From the NCBI GenBank assembly GCA_947629395.1, contig CANRDQ010000031.1:1-15242 (forward strand): a stretch of 15,242 nucleotides of DNA, in the 5' to 3' direction. Source of the stretch: an uncultured Bacilli bacterium. GTDB taxonomy: Bacteria > Bacillota_I > Bacilli_A > RF39 > UBA660. This document shows positions 5,654-12,638 of the stretch, in pieces. The translations under genes and the position numbers were made by a program. Under the pieces are notes generated by a model. The model searched no databases, was not told the origin of the DNA, and saw only the letters and a program-made list of their open reading frames with translations. Position 1 is the stretch's first letter, and each line of letters starts with the position of its first letter.

Positions 5654-7712
5654 ATTATCACTTAAAAATATCAAGAAAAGTATTAAAGATTATGCCATCT
5701 ACTTTTTTACTCTTATTCTTGGTGTAGCTATATTTTATGTATTTAATGCTCTAGATAGTCAAACTGTTATGATAGATGTTTCTTCATCAACACAGGAAAT
5801 TATTGAACTTATGATGACAATGTTATCAGGTGTTAGTGTCTTTGTATCATTGATATTAGGATTTTTAATTATATATGCTTCAAGATTTTTAATAAAAAGA
5901 AGAAATAAAGAATTTGGAGTATATTTAACACTTGGTATGAGTAAAAGAAAAATATCAATGATTTTATTTTTTGAAACTTTATTTATTGGTATTTTATCTT
6001 TAGTAGTTGGTTTAGGTTTAGGAATACTACTATCACAGTTTATGAGTTTATTAGTCGCTAATATGTTTGAGGCTAATTTAACAAAATTTGCTTTTGTATT
6101 TTCTTCTTCAGCTTGTCTTAAAACTATTTTTTACTTTAGTATTATGTATTTAATTGTGATGATATTTAATACTTTTAGTGTTAGTAAATGTAAGTTGATT
6201 GATTTGTTAACTGGAGCAAAAACAAATGAAAAGGTAAAATTAAAGAATCCTTATTTATGTATTATTATTTTTATTATAGCTACGATTGTACTTGGTAAAG
6301 CTTACTATATTGTTAACCATGATTTTAATACCTTACAAGAGGCTAGTGATATAATGATTCCTATTATAATGGGAGTAGTAGGAACATTCTTTATATTTTG
6401 GTCTTTATCAGGATTAATAATTAGGATTACTATGGGTATAAAGAAATTTTATTATAAAGATTTAAATAGTTTTATATTAAGACAGTTTTCAAGTAAGATA
6501 AATACTACTGTATTTTCAACTACTATTATTTGTTTAATGTTATTTATAACTATTTGTTTATTATCTTCGTGTCTTACTATTAAAAATTCTATGAATGCTA
6601 ATATTAAGAAATTGGCACCAGTAGATGCAATGTTTACTCAAAATATGAATATGGATAAGTATTATGATGATTTTAGAAATTATGGATATAATGATTCTCA
6701 AATAAAAAATTCACATTACACTGCGAAAGAATTATTCAAGTTATTTAATTTTAATATCACTTCTTATTTTAAAGATTATATAGAAGTTAATACTTATGCG
6801 ACACCTGATTTAACGTTAAATCATACTTTAGGTTCAAGACTAGATAGCATTAGAACACAATTTCCGTTTTTAGCTTACGATACAAAAGAACCTATAATGA
6901 AAATAAGTGATTATAATAAAGTGGCTAAATTTTATGGTATAGATGAATATTCCTTAAATAATAATGAGTATATGATTGTAGCTGATTTCAAGTCAATGGT
7001 TAAAATTAGAGATGTAGCTTTAAAAAATGGTGAAGAAATTAATTTATTTGGTCATACTTTAAAACCAAAATATAATACTTGCCAAGATGGATTTTTAGAG
7101 ATGTCTAGTCAACATATTAATACGGGTATTATTTTAGTTCCGGATAATGTTATAGATGAAGATTATTTGATTTACAATCACTTAATAGGTAATTATAAAA
7201 CTACTGATAAAAAAGAAATAATGAAAATAGAAAATAGTATTAATAAGTTGGATAAGGATGAGAAAGCTAATATCTATTTATTACCTAGTGGTTCTACTAA
7301 ACTTTCTATTACAGAAGCTACAGTAGGGTTATCTGCCATGATAACATTTATTGGTCTTTATTTAGGGGTTATCTTTTTAATTAGTAGTGCTGCTATACTA
7401 GCTTTAAAAGAATTATCTGAAAGTAGTGATAATCAAGATAGATTTAGAATGTTAAGAAAGTTAGGTACAGATGAGAATATGATAAATAAAGCTTTATTTA
7501 AACAGATTGGTATTTTCTTTATGTTACCATTAATTTTAGCGTTAATTCATTCTATATTTGGAATAATGTTTGCTGTTAAATTTTTAGAAGTATTTGGTAA
7601 TGAAAAACTTCTACCTTCGATTATTATGACTGCAATATTTATAGTATTTATTTATGGTGGATATTTCTTGATAACTTATTATTGTAGTAAAAATATTATT
7701 AAGGAAAAATAA
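5640..7712 (+). CDS. BceB-like FtsX-family ABC transporter permease
   Basis: Membrane permease of the peptide-detoxification transporter. The 690-residue protein has the BceB plan of ten transmembrane helices: about 18-38, 57-80, 105-135, 155-180, 205-225, 238-262 and 292-315, then a large extracellular domain of roughly 235 residues (about 320-555), then helices near 565-590, 622-645 and 660-682. The big domain between helices 7 and 8 is the part known to recognise the antibiotic complex in this family. The start ATG 5640 (or 5643) overlaps the end of the ATPase gene, and the stop is immediately followed by the ATG of the VanZ-family gene. The substrate cannot be read from the sequence. Confidence 0.9.
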   Translation: MMLCRLSLKNIKKSIKDYAIYFFTLILGVAIFYVFNALDSQTVMIDVSSSTQEIIELMMTMLSGVSVFVSLILGFLIIYASRFLIKRRNKEFGVYLTLGMSKRKISMILFFETLFIGILSLVVGLGLGILLSQFMSLLVANMFEANLTKFAFVFSSSACLKTIFYFSIMYLIVMIFNTFSVSKCKLIDLLTGAKTNEKVKLKNPYLCIIIFIIATIVLGKAYYIVNHDFNTLQEASDIMIPIIMGVVGTFFIFWSLSGLIIRITMGIKKFYYKDLNSFILRQFSSKINTTVFSTTIICLMLFITICLLSSCLTIKNSMNANIKKLAPVDAMFTQNMNMDKYYDDFRNYGYNDSQIKNSHYTAKELFKLFNFNITSYFKDYIEVNTYATPDLTLNHTLGSRLDSIRTQFPFLAYDTKEPIMKISDYNKVAKFYGIDEYSLNNNEYMIVADFKSMVKIRDVALKNGEEINLFGHTLKPKYNTCQDGFLEMSSQHINTGIILVPDNVIDEDYLIYNHLIGNYKTTDKKEIMKIENSINKLDKDEKANIYLLPSGSTKLSITEATVGLSAMITFIGLYLGVIFLISSAAILALKELSESSDNQDRFRMLRKLGTDENMINKALFKQIGIFFMLPLILALIHSIFGIMFAVKFLEVFGNEKLLPSIIMTAIFIVFIYGGYFLITYYCSKNIIKEK

Positions 7713-8279
7713 ATGAATTATTTGCTCGCAATCAGGGCAGCAGTATTATTCTTTCCTTTAGTATTAATGACTTTTTTAATACCTTATTTTATATATCAAT
7801 ATTCCCAATATAAAAGAATAGATAAATTTAAAATATTTTTAGTAGTGGCTTTTATTCTCTATATTTTAATAATGTATTTTCTAATTATTTTACCACTCCC
7901 TAAGATTGGAGAAGTAAAGCCATCTACAAGTATGATTAGATTAGTACCTTTTACTTTTATAAAAGATTTTCTACAAGAGACATCTTTTAATATATTAGAT
8001 TATAAAACTTATATAAAGGCTGTAAAAGAACCTTGTTTTTATACAGTAATCTTTAATTTAGTAATGATGATTCCATTAGGTATATATTTAAGATGTTACT
8101 TTAATTTAAATTTGAAATATACAATATTAATAACTTTTAGTTTAAGTTTATTCTTTGAATTTACACAGGGTACAGGTCTTTATTATATATATCCTTACCC
8201 TTATAGAGTATTTGATGTAGATGATTTATTATTGAATACATTAGGAGGAATTATAGGTTATAAGTTAATTGATCTTTAA
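7713..8279 (+). CDS. VanZ-family membrane protein
   Basis: A 188-residue membrane protein with several hydrophobic segments (about 5-30, 40-62, 108-126, 133-152 and 172-187) and the VanZ-family C-terminal hallmark RVFDVDDLLLNTLGGIIGY. VanZ of enterococci gives low-level teicoplanin resistance by a mechanism that is not well settled; many homologues have no assigned role. Its ATG abuts the permease stop (TAA at 7710-7712, ATG at 7713) with AAGGAA at 7701-7706 as ribosome binding site, so it is co-expressed with the transporter and probably belongs to the same cell-wall-antibiotic response. The family is clear; the specific function is inference from context. Confidence 0.88.
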   Translation: MNYLLAIRAAVLFFPLVLMTFLIPYFIYQYSQYKRIDKFKIFLVVAFILYILIMYFLIILPLPKIGEVKPSTSMIRLVPFTFIKDFLQETSFNILDYKTYIKAVKEPCFYTVIFNLVMMIPLGIYLRCYFNLNLKYTILITFSLSLFFEFTQGTGLYYIYPYPYRVFDVDDLLLNTLGGIIGYKLIDL

Positions 8280-8298
8280 ATAGTTAATAAAGTGTTTT

Positions 8299-8330
8299 AA
8301 AAAAGTTCTTTCAAATGAGAGAACTTTTTA
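8299..8330. terminator. Bidirectional terminator between convergent genes
   Basis: A 13-bp stem with one G-U pair (8300-8312 with 8317-8329) and an AAAT loop. The stem base is A5-6/T5, so both strands give a hairpin ending in a U tract. It lies between the VanZ-family gene ending at 8279 and the leftward HD gene, whose TAA stop (8330-8328) is in the stem. Confidence 0.8.
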
Positions 8331-8951
8331 GTCTTTAAATGTTAAATAATCTGTAACCAGGTATTTATCTAAGTTATCTTTTATTTCAGGAAATAAAGAG
8401 TATATACTATGCCCCATAATATTTTCTAGTTTATCTTGTAAAGAAAATATTTTTTTCCAAGTAGCTAAAGTATCTTTAGTAAAGCCTTTTCGTAAATGAA
8501 CATCAACTAGTCTTCTTTCAATAGTAACAATACCATTGGCATCACCTAAATGATCTGCTAGTTGAATTATTTCATCATATAAATTGTAGTCTATGTTGTC
8601 TAAATAGTCTTGAATTATTTTTCCTTCTTCAGTACTAATGTCCCACATAGCACAGGAAGAGTGAACATCTTTAATAATAAAAGTATGGGTTAGGGCATAT
8701 CTAGCTATATCGGGATATCCTAAATCATTAAGATAATTAAAACCATCTATGACGTGTTTTAAACCAATACCTTTTTTGATTCTACCTATATCATGAAGTA
8801 GACCACAAACATAAGCAAAATCCTTATCTAAGTTTAATTCTTCAGCTAATCGTTCTGATACTAAAGCTACATTTAAAGAGTGTTCATACCATTTACCAGG
8901 ATTTATTTTAACAGCGTTTTTTAATAATTTTTCGGCTTCTTTTCTATTCAT
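8328..8951 (-). CDS. HD-domain phosphohydrolase
   Basis: Metal-dependent phosphohydrolase of the HD superfamily, 207 residues, single domain, cytoplasmic. The metal-binding pattern is visible: His24 (WYEHSLNVA), His53-Asp54 (GLLHDIGR), His89 and Asp133 (LADHLGD). It resembles the short stand-alone HD proteins annotated as HDIG domain proteins, many of which act on nucleotides; the natural substrate cannot be told from the sequence. ATG 8951 is preceded by GAGG (8962-8959) with 7 nt spacing, which fixes the start. It is transcribed alone, convergent with the VanZ-family gene and divergent from the cytidylyltransferase gene. Confidence 0.85.
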   Translation of the reverse strand: MNRKEAEKLLKNAVKINPGKWYEHSLNVALVSERLAEELNLDKDFAYVCGLLHDIGRIKKGIGLKHVIDGFNYLNDLGYPDIARYALTHTFIIKDVHSSCAMWDISTEEGKIIQDYLDNIDYNLYDEIIQLADHLGDANGIVTIERRLVDVHLRKGFTKDTLATWKKIFSLQDKLENIMGHSIYSLFPEIKDNLDKYLVTDYLTFKD

Positions 8952-8970
8952 AATATTACCTCACTAAAAT

Positions 8971-8979
8971 ATTTTAACA
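8971..8979 (-). promoter_or_regulatory. Extended -10 promoter of the HD-domain gene
   Basis: On the minus strand 8979-8971 reads TGTTAAAAT, an extended -10 with 5 of 6 hexamer bases. The -35 region is only A/T rich. The start would be near 8964, leaving a leader barely longer than the ribosome binding site. Confidence 0.4.
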
Positions 8980-9005
8980 TATCTAAAATATAAATAAAAA
9001 TTTAT

Positions 9006-9034
9006 TTGTAAAGTTTAGGAGCTTGTGCTATTAT
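9006..9034 (+). promoter_or_regulatory. Promoter of the cytidylyltransferase gene
   Basis: TTGTAA at 9006-9011 and TATTAT at 9029-9034 are spaced by 17 nt, and TGC just before the hexamer makes an extended -10. The start site would be near 9041, with GAGG at 9051-9054 as ribosome binding site 7 nt before ATG 9062. Confidence 0.6.
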
Positions 9035-9061
9035 AGTTATCTACGGAGAAGAGGTTATACT

Positions 9062-9769
9062 ATGAATTATGCAGTTATAGTCGCAGGGGGACAAGGAAAG
9101 AGAGTACAAAGTATTGATGTACCTAAACAATATTATGAAATAGATGGAATGGCTATTATTCTTTATTCCCTTAGAAAGATGTTAAATATAGATATGTTTG
9201 ATAAAATATATATTGTGGTAAATGATGATTATAAGAATCATGTTAATAAAATATTAGATGAATGTGTAAAAGATGAAAAAAGAGAAATGATAAGATTAGT
9301 ATCTTCAGGTAAAGAGAGAATTGATAGTGTTCACAATGCTTTAGAAGAGTTAAAGAAAGAAGATATTAGAGATGATGATATCGTAGTTATTCATGATGCG
9401 GCTAGACCGTTTGTAAGTGAAGAAATACTAATAAATAATATTAAAGAAGCGAGACAACATGGGGCAGTAGTAACAGCGGTACCTGCGACTGATACTATGT
9501 TAATGGTAGATGATGAAAAAATGATAGATTCTATACCTGAAAGAAAAACAGTTTATAAAGAACAGACACCAACTAGTGCTAATTTAAAATTATTATTAGA
9601 ATTAGAAGAGAATTTAACAGAAGAAGATAAAAAACATATTACGGGAACAGCCCAAATTTTTACTTTTAATAATTGTAAAGTAAAAATAGTAGAGGGTAGT
9701 GATAGTAACTTTAAAATTACTAATGATGAAGACTTAGAAAGAGCTAGACAAAAAATATTTTCTAAATAA
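9062..9769 (+). CDS. IspD/TarI-family cytidylyltransferase
   Basis: Transfers CMP from CTP to a sugar-alcohol phosphate. The 235-residue protein has the family P-loop AGGQGKR with Arg14, PKQY with Lys22, IHDAARPF, VPATDT, EQTPT and the final SNFKITNDEDL. IspD (MEP isoprenoid pathway) and TarI (CDP-ribitol for teichoic-type polymers) share all of these. The segment LTEEDKKHITGTAQIF before VKIVEGSDSNFKIT is longer than in typical IspD and reminds me of TarI, but I cannot decide, and no neighbour belongs to either pathway. EQTPT instead of the usual EQTPQ is a small oddity. A longer frame from 9023 was rejected because ATG 9062 follows GAGG by 7 nt and starts at the first strand. Confidence 0.88.
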   Translation: MNYAVIVAGGQGKRVQSIDVPKQYYEIDGMAIILYSLRKMLNIDMFDKIYIVVNDDYKNHVNKILDECVKDEKREMIRLVSSGKERIDSVHNALEELKKEDIRDDDIVVIHDAARPFVSEEILINNIKEARQHGAVVTAVPATDTMLMVDDEKMIDSIPERKTVYKEQTPTSANLKLLLELEENLTEEDKKHITGTAQIFTFNNCKVKIVEGSDSNFKITNDEDLERARQKIFSK

Positions 9770-9799
9770 AAGGAAGTTTAACTTCTTTTTTATTTTTTT
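9768..9799 (+). terminator. Intrinsic terminator after the cytidylyltransferase gene
   Basis: A 10-bp stem with one G-U pair (9768-9777 with 9781-9790) and a TTA loop, followed by a T-rich run to 9799. The stop codon overlaps the base of the stem. It separates this gene from the NAD operon promoter that begins at 9811. Confidence 0.8.
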
Positions 9800-9810
9800 C
9801 TAAAAAAGTG

Positions 9811-9839
9811 TTGACAAAAACATTTGTTATTAATATAAT
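9811..9839 (+). promoter_or_regulatory. Perfect consensus promoter of the NAD salvage operon
   Basis: TTGACA (9811-9816), a 17-nt spacer and TATAAT (9834-9839): a full sigma-A-type consensus, the strongest promoter in the window. Transcription should start near 9846. The -10 box is enclosed by the inverted repeat described separately, so this strong promoter is probably repressed when nucleotide supply is adequate. Confidence 0.88.
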
Positions 9840-9851
9840 GTTAATAACAAA
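9823..9851 (+). promoter_or_regulatory. Operator-like perfect 11-bp inverted repeat enclosing the -10 box
   Basis: TTTGTTATTAA (9823-9833) and its exact reverse complement TTAATAACAAA (9841-9851) flank a 7-bp spacer made of TATAAT plus one G. A protein bound here would block polymerase directly. Which regulator uses it is unknown; no repressor gene is in the window, and I cannot match the motif with confidence to NiaR, NrtR or another known niacin regulator. Two more half-sites, TTTGTTAA at 9860-9867 and TTAACAAA at 9885-9892, lie downstream. Confidence 0.7.
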
Positions 9852-9892
9852 CAAATAAGTTTGTTAAAATTCTAAATTGTGTTATTAACAAA
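9845..9892 (+). repeat. Overlapping inverted repeats in the NAD operon leader
   Basis: TAACAAAC (9845-9852) pairs with GTTTGTTA (9859-9866) around AAATAA, an 8-bp hairpin at the very 5' end of the transcript. TTTGTTAA (9860-9867) can instead pair with TTAACAAA (9885-9892) across 17 nt. The two stems share 9860-9866 and exclude each other. The same half-site also forms the operator, so these may simply be extra protein-binding half-sites in DNA. Confidence 0.5.
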
Positions 9893-9926
9893 ATGATAAT
9901 AAGTTAATTAAAAAGGAGATGTTAAG

Positions 9927-10526
9927 ATGGGAAAGATTAAGAACTTAGAGGTTTATCAAGGTATGTTAATAGTTGTAGATATGGTGAATGGTTTTGTGAA
10001 GTATGGAGCTTTACATGATGAGAAGATTGGAGAAGTTGTACCAACTCAAATAAAACTTATTAAAGAGGCTCAAGAGAATAATAATTTAATTGTTTTTATC
10101 AAAGATACACATGAGGAAACATCTGTTGAACACAAAAGATTTGGTGGTGCTAAGCATTGTGTTAAAGGAACAGGTGAAGAAGAGTTAATTGATGAGTTAA
10201 AGATGTATGAAGGATTAGATAATACCATTTCTATTGAAAAGAATTCAACAAGTTTTATGGAAGCACCTTTATTTAGAAAAATAGTAGAAGAAGCTACTAA
10301 TATTAAGGAAGTTAATATTGTTGGTTGTTGTACAGATATTTGTGATTTTAATGGAGCGATGGGATTAGCAAATTATTATGATCAATGGAATAAAGATGTA
10401 GATATTAATGTTTATTTAGATGGTATTGCTACTTATTCAGAAGATGAACGTCAAAATTATGTAGATGCTGCTAAGTTATTAATGGAACAACAAGGAATTA
10501 AATTAGTTAAGACTAAAACTAAATAA
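9927..10526 (+). CDS. pncA: Nicotinamidase (isochorismatase superfamily)
   Basis: Hydrolyses nicotinamide to nicotinate and ammonia, the entry step of deamidating NAD salvage. The 199-residue protein carries the catalytic triad of the family: Asp18 (VVDMVNGF), Lys105 (IEKNSTSFM) and nucleophile Cys139 in GCCTDIC, preceded by the cis-peptide region typical of the fold. Probable metal ligands are Asp60, His62, His69 and His77, the last within HCVKGT, a motif characteristic of nicotinamidases within the wider isochorismatase superfamily. AAAGGAG at 9912-9918 precedes the ATG by 8 nt. It is the first gene of the operon, and the pncB, nadE and nadD neighbours make the substrate assignment strong. 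Confidence 0.88.
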   Translation: MGKIKNLEVYQGMLIVVDMVNGFVKYGALHDEKIGEVVPTQIKLIKEAQENNNLIVFIKDTHEETSVEHKRFGGAKHCVKGTGEEELIDELKMYEGLDNTISIEKNSTSFMEAPLFRKIVEEATNIKEVNIVGCCTDICDFNGAMGLANYYDQWNKDVDINVYLDGIATYSEDERQNYVDAAKLLMEQQGIKLVKTKTK

Positions 10527-10577
10527 TTTTTTTAGAAGTTGTTAATAATAAAATGTAAATAAGAGGAGATGGATAAG

Positions 10578-12053
10578 ATGGAAAATAAAACTTTAATGAC
10601 TGACTTTTATGAGTTAACTATGGCACAAACATATTTTAATGAAGATCTTAAAGATGAAGAGGTATATTTTGATATATTTTTCCGTAAGAATCCTTTTAAT
10701 GGAGGATATACTATAAGTGGTGGCCTTGATGCGACTATCGAATATATTAAAAATTTTAAATTTGAAAAAGAGGAAATTGAATATTTAAGAGGGTTAGGTA
10801 AATTTAGTGATGAATTTTTGGATTATTTAGCTAATTTAAAATTTAAGGGAGATATTTATGCGGTACCAGATGGAACAGTGGTTTTTCCAAATGAACCTAT
10901 CTTAACTGTTAAAGCTGATATTATAACGGCACAACTTTTAGAGACAGCATTACTAGCTAATTTTAACCATGGAGCTTTAGTTACTACCGCTGCGAAAAGA
11001 ATTACTTCTACGGCTCAAGGTATTCCGGTAATGGAGTTTGGGGCAAGACGTGCTCGTGGAATTGATTCAGCTATTGAAGCTAGTCATCTAGCATATATTG
11101 GAGGTTGTTGTGGAACTAGTAACACTTATGCTGGTATGAAATATGATATTCCTGTTTTAGGAACTATGGCTCATTCTTTAGTTACAGAAAGTGAAGATGA
11201 ATATGAAGCTTTCTTAAAATATGCGAAGAGTAATCCGGACAATTGTGTATTTTTAGTGGATACTTATGATACTTTACGTAGTGGTATTCCTAATGCTATT
11301 CGTGTAGCAAATGATTATCTAACTCCTAATGGTTATAAATTTAAAGGTATTAGAATTGATAGTGGTGATTTAGCTTATCTTTCAAAAGAAGCTAGAAAAC
11401 AACTAGATGAAGCTGGCTATCCTGAGGCTACAATTTGTCTTTCAAATGGACTTGATGAACATTCAATTAGTAATTTATTAAAAGAAGGTGCTGTCATCGA
11501 TTCTATTGGAGCGGGAGATAATATTGCCGCACCTAATGAAAGAGTTGGAGGAGTATATAAACTAGTAGGAGTTAAACAAAATGATGAAATAGTACCTAAA
11601 ATTAAAGTTAGTGAGGATACAGAAAAAACTATTAATCCAGGCTTTAAAAAAGTATATCGTTTTTATGATAAGAAAACAGGTTATGCTATTGGAGATGTTG
11701 TTTCTTTATATGATGAAAATATTCCTTTAGATAATTATACTTTAGTTCATCCAGTCGATACATGGAAACAAACTACGATTAAAGATTATGAAGTAAGAGA
11801 ATTACAAGAAGAAATTTATAAAGATGGAGTTTTAGTTTATGAAGATCCAACTATTAAAGAAAAACAAGCATATTGTGAAAAGGAATATCAAACTTTATAT
11901 CCAGAGCATAGAAGAATAGATAATCCAGCTGAATATTATGTAGATTTAACTGAAGAGTTAAGAGAATTAAAAAGACAACTTATTGAACTTCATCAACAAC
12001 AAGCTCAACAAACAAAAGATAAGGTATTTACAAAATGCGTAAAGAAAAGCTAG
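10578..12053 (+). CDS. pncB: Nicotinate phosphoribosyltransferase
   Basis: Converts nicotinate and PRPP to nicotinate mononucleotide with ATP hydrolysis. The 491-residue product shows LMTDFYELTMAQTYF at the N-terminus, EFGARRARGIDSAIEAS with the catalytic and substrate-binding region, GGCCGTSN, GTMAHSLV with the His expected to be phosphorylated, and RIDSGDL/SNGLDE for phosphate binding. A longer frame starts at ATG 10569, but that ATG touches the ribosome binding site GAGGAG (10563-10568); ATG 10578 has 9-nt spacing and begins at the usual family start. The C-terminal tail is rich in Gln and Lys (LIELHQQQAQQTK), probably helical. It overlaps the next gene by 19 nt, so translation is linked. 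Confidence 0.93.
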   Translation: MENKTLMTDFYELTMAQTYFNEDLKDEEVYFDIFFRKNPFNGGYTISGGLDATIEYIKNFKFEKEEIEYLRGLGKFSDEFLDYLANLKFKGDIYAVPDGTVVFPNEPILTVKADIITAQLLETALLANFNHGALVTTAAKRITSTAQGIPVMEFGARRARGIDSAIEASHLAYIGGCCGTSNTYAGMKYDIPVLGTMAHSLVTESEDEYEAFLKYAKSNPDNCVFLVDTYDTLRSGIPNAIRVANDYLTPNGYKFKGIRIDSGDLAYLSKEARKQLDEAGYPEATICLSNGLDEHSISNLLKEGAVIDSIGAGDNIAAPNERVGGVYKLVGVKQNDEIVPKIKVSEDTEKTINPGFKKVYRFYDKKTGYAIGDVVSLYDENIPLDNYTLVHPVDTWKQTTIKDYEVRELQEEIYKDGVLVYEDPTIKEKQAYCEKEYQTLYPEHRRIDNPAEYYVDLTEELRELKRQLIELHQQQAQQTKDKVFTKCVKKS

Positions 12054-12628
12054 AGGAATTACATTCTTATATAGAAGAATTAAAGTGTATAAAAAAAGAT
12101 TTAGTAAATAGTAATTCTCATTTTATAAGTATAGATAAATATAATTGTAAACTTAATAATGGACTTATTATTCCTCGTGAAAAAATTAGAAAAGGGAAGA
12201 CAGATGGTAGTGCTGTTATAGTGCTTCCTATTACGGAAGATAAGGAAACTTTGTTAGTGGTACAACCTAGAGTTTTTACTAAAAGTAGTGTTGGGGTAGA
12301 ACTTCCTGCTGGTTATATTGATAAAGGGGAAGCTCCTTATCAAGCGGCTTTAAGGGAATTAAGAGAAGAAACGGGATATGTTCCTTCTGAATTAAAGATG
12401 CTTTCTAGTTATTATCAAGATCAAGGTTGTAGTAGTGCTTTTAATCATACTTTTGTAGCGCTACATTGTCAAAAATTATTTCAACAAGAGTTAGATAGAG
12501 ATGAGTTTATTAGATATTTTACTTGTAGTTATGAAGAAATGTTAGAACTAGTTGAAATGGGTTATATATGTGATGCGAATTCACTTATTACCATAGAACA
12601 ATCTAAAAAATTTGTTTTAAATAAATAG
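12035..12628 (+). CDS. NUDIX hydrolase, ADP-ribose pyrophosphatase type
   Basis: A 197-residue NUDIX enzyme. The box GYIDKGEAPYQAALRELREE followed by TGY matches GX5EX7REUXEEXGU exactly (about residues 92-114), with the metal-binding glutamates intact. Length, the N-terminal strand region and ELPAG before the box resemble ADP-ribose pyrophosphatases, which cleave ADP-ribose to AMP and ribose 5-phosphate; NADH or another dinucleotide is an alternative substrate. It has no C-terminal winged helix, so it is not an NrtR-type NAD regulator. The 19-nt overlap with pncB and 10-nt gap to nadE place it firmly in the NAD operon, suggesting recycling of NAD breakdown products. The start at ATG 12035 has only AAGG (12021-12024) as a weak site. 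Confidence 0.87.
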   Translation: MRKEKLEELHSYIEELKCIKKDLVNSNSHFISIDKYNCKLNNGLIIPREKIRKGKTDGSAVIVLPITEDKETLLVVQPRVFTKSSVGVELPAGYIDKGEAPYQAALRELREETGYVPSELKMLSSYYQDQGCSSAFNHTFVALHCQKLFQQELDRDEFIRYFTCSYEEMLELVEMGYICDANSLITIEQSKKFVLNK

Positions 12629-12638
12629 AGGTGAGATT

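Noticed and set aside
9846..9926. NAD+-I or NAD+-II riboswitch before the NAD operon
   Set aside because: The leader is too short and A/T rich and I see no conserved core of either class; the symmetric repeats fit a protein operator better.
12035..12628. NrtR-type transcription regulator
   Set aside because: The protein ends shortly after the NUDIX domain and has no winged-helix DNA-binding part.
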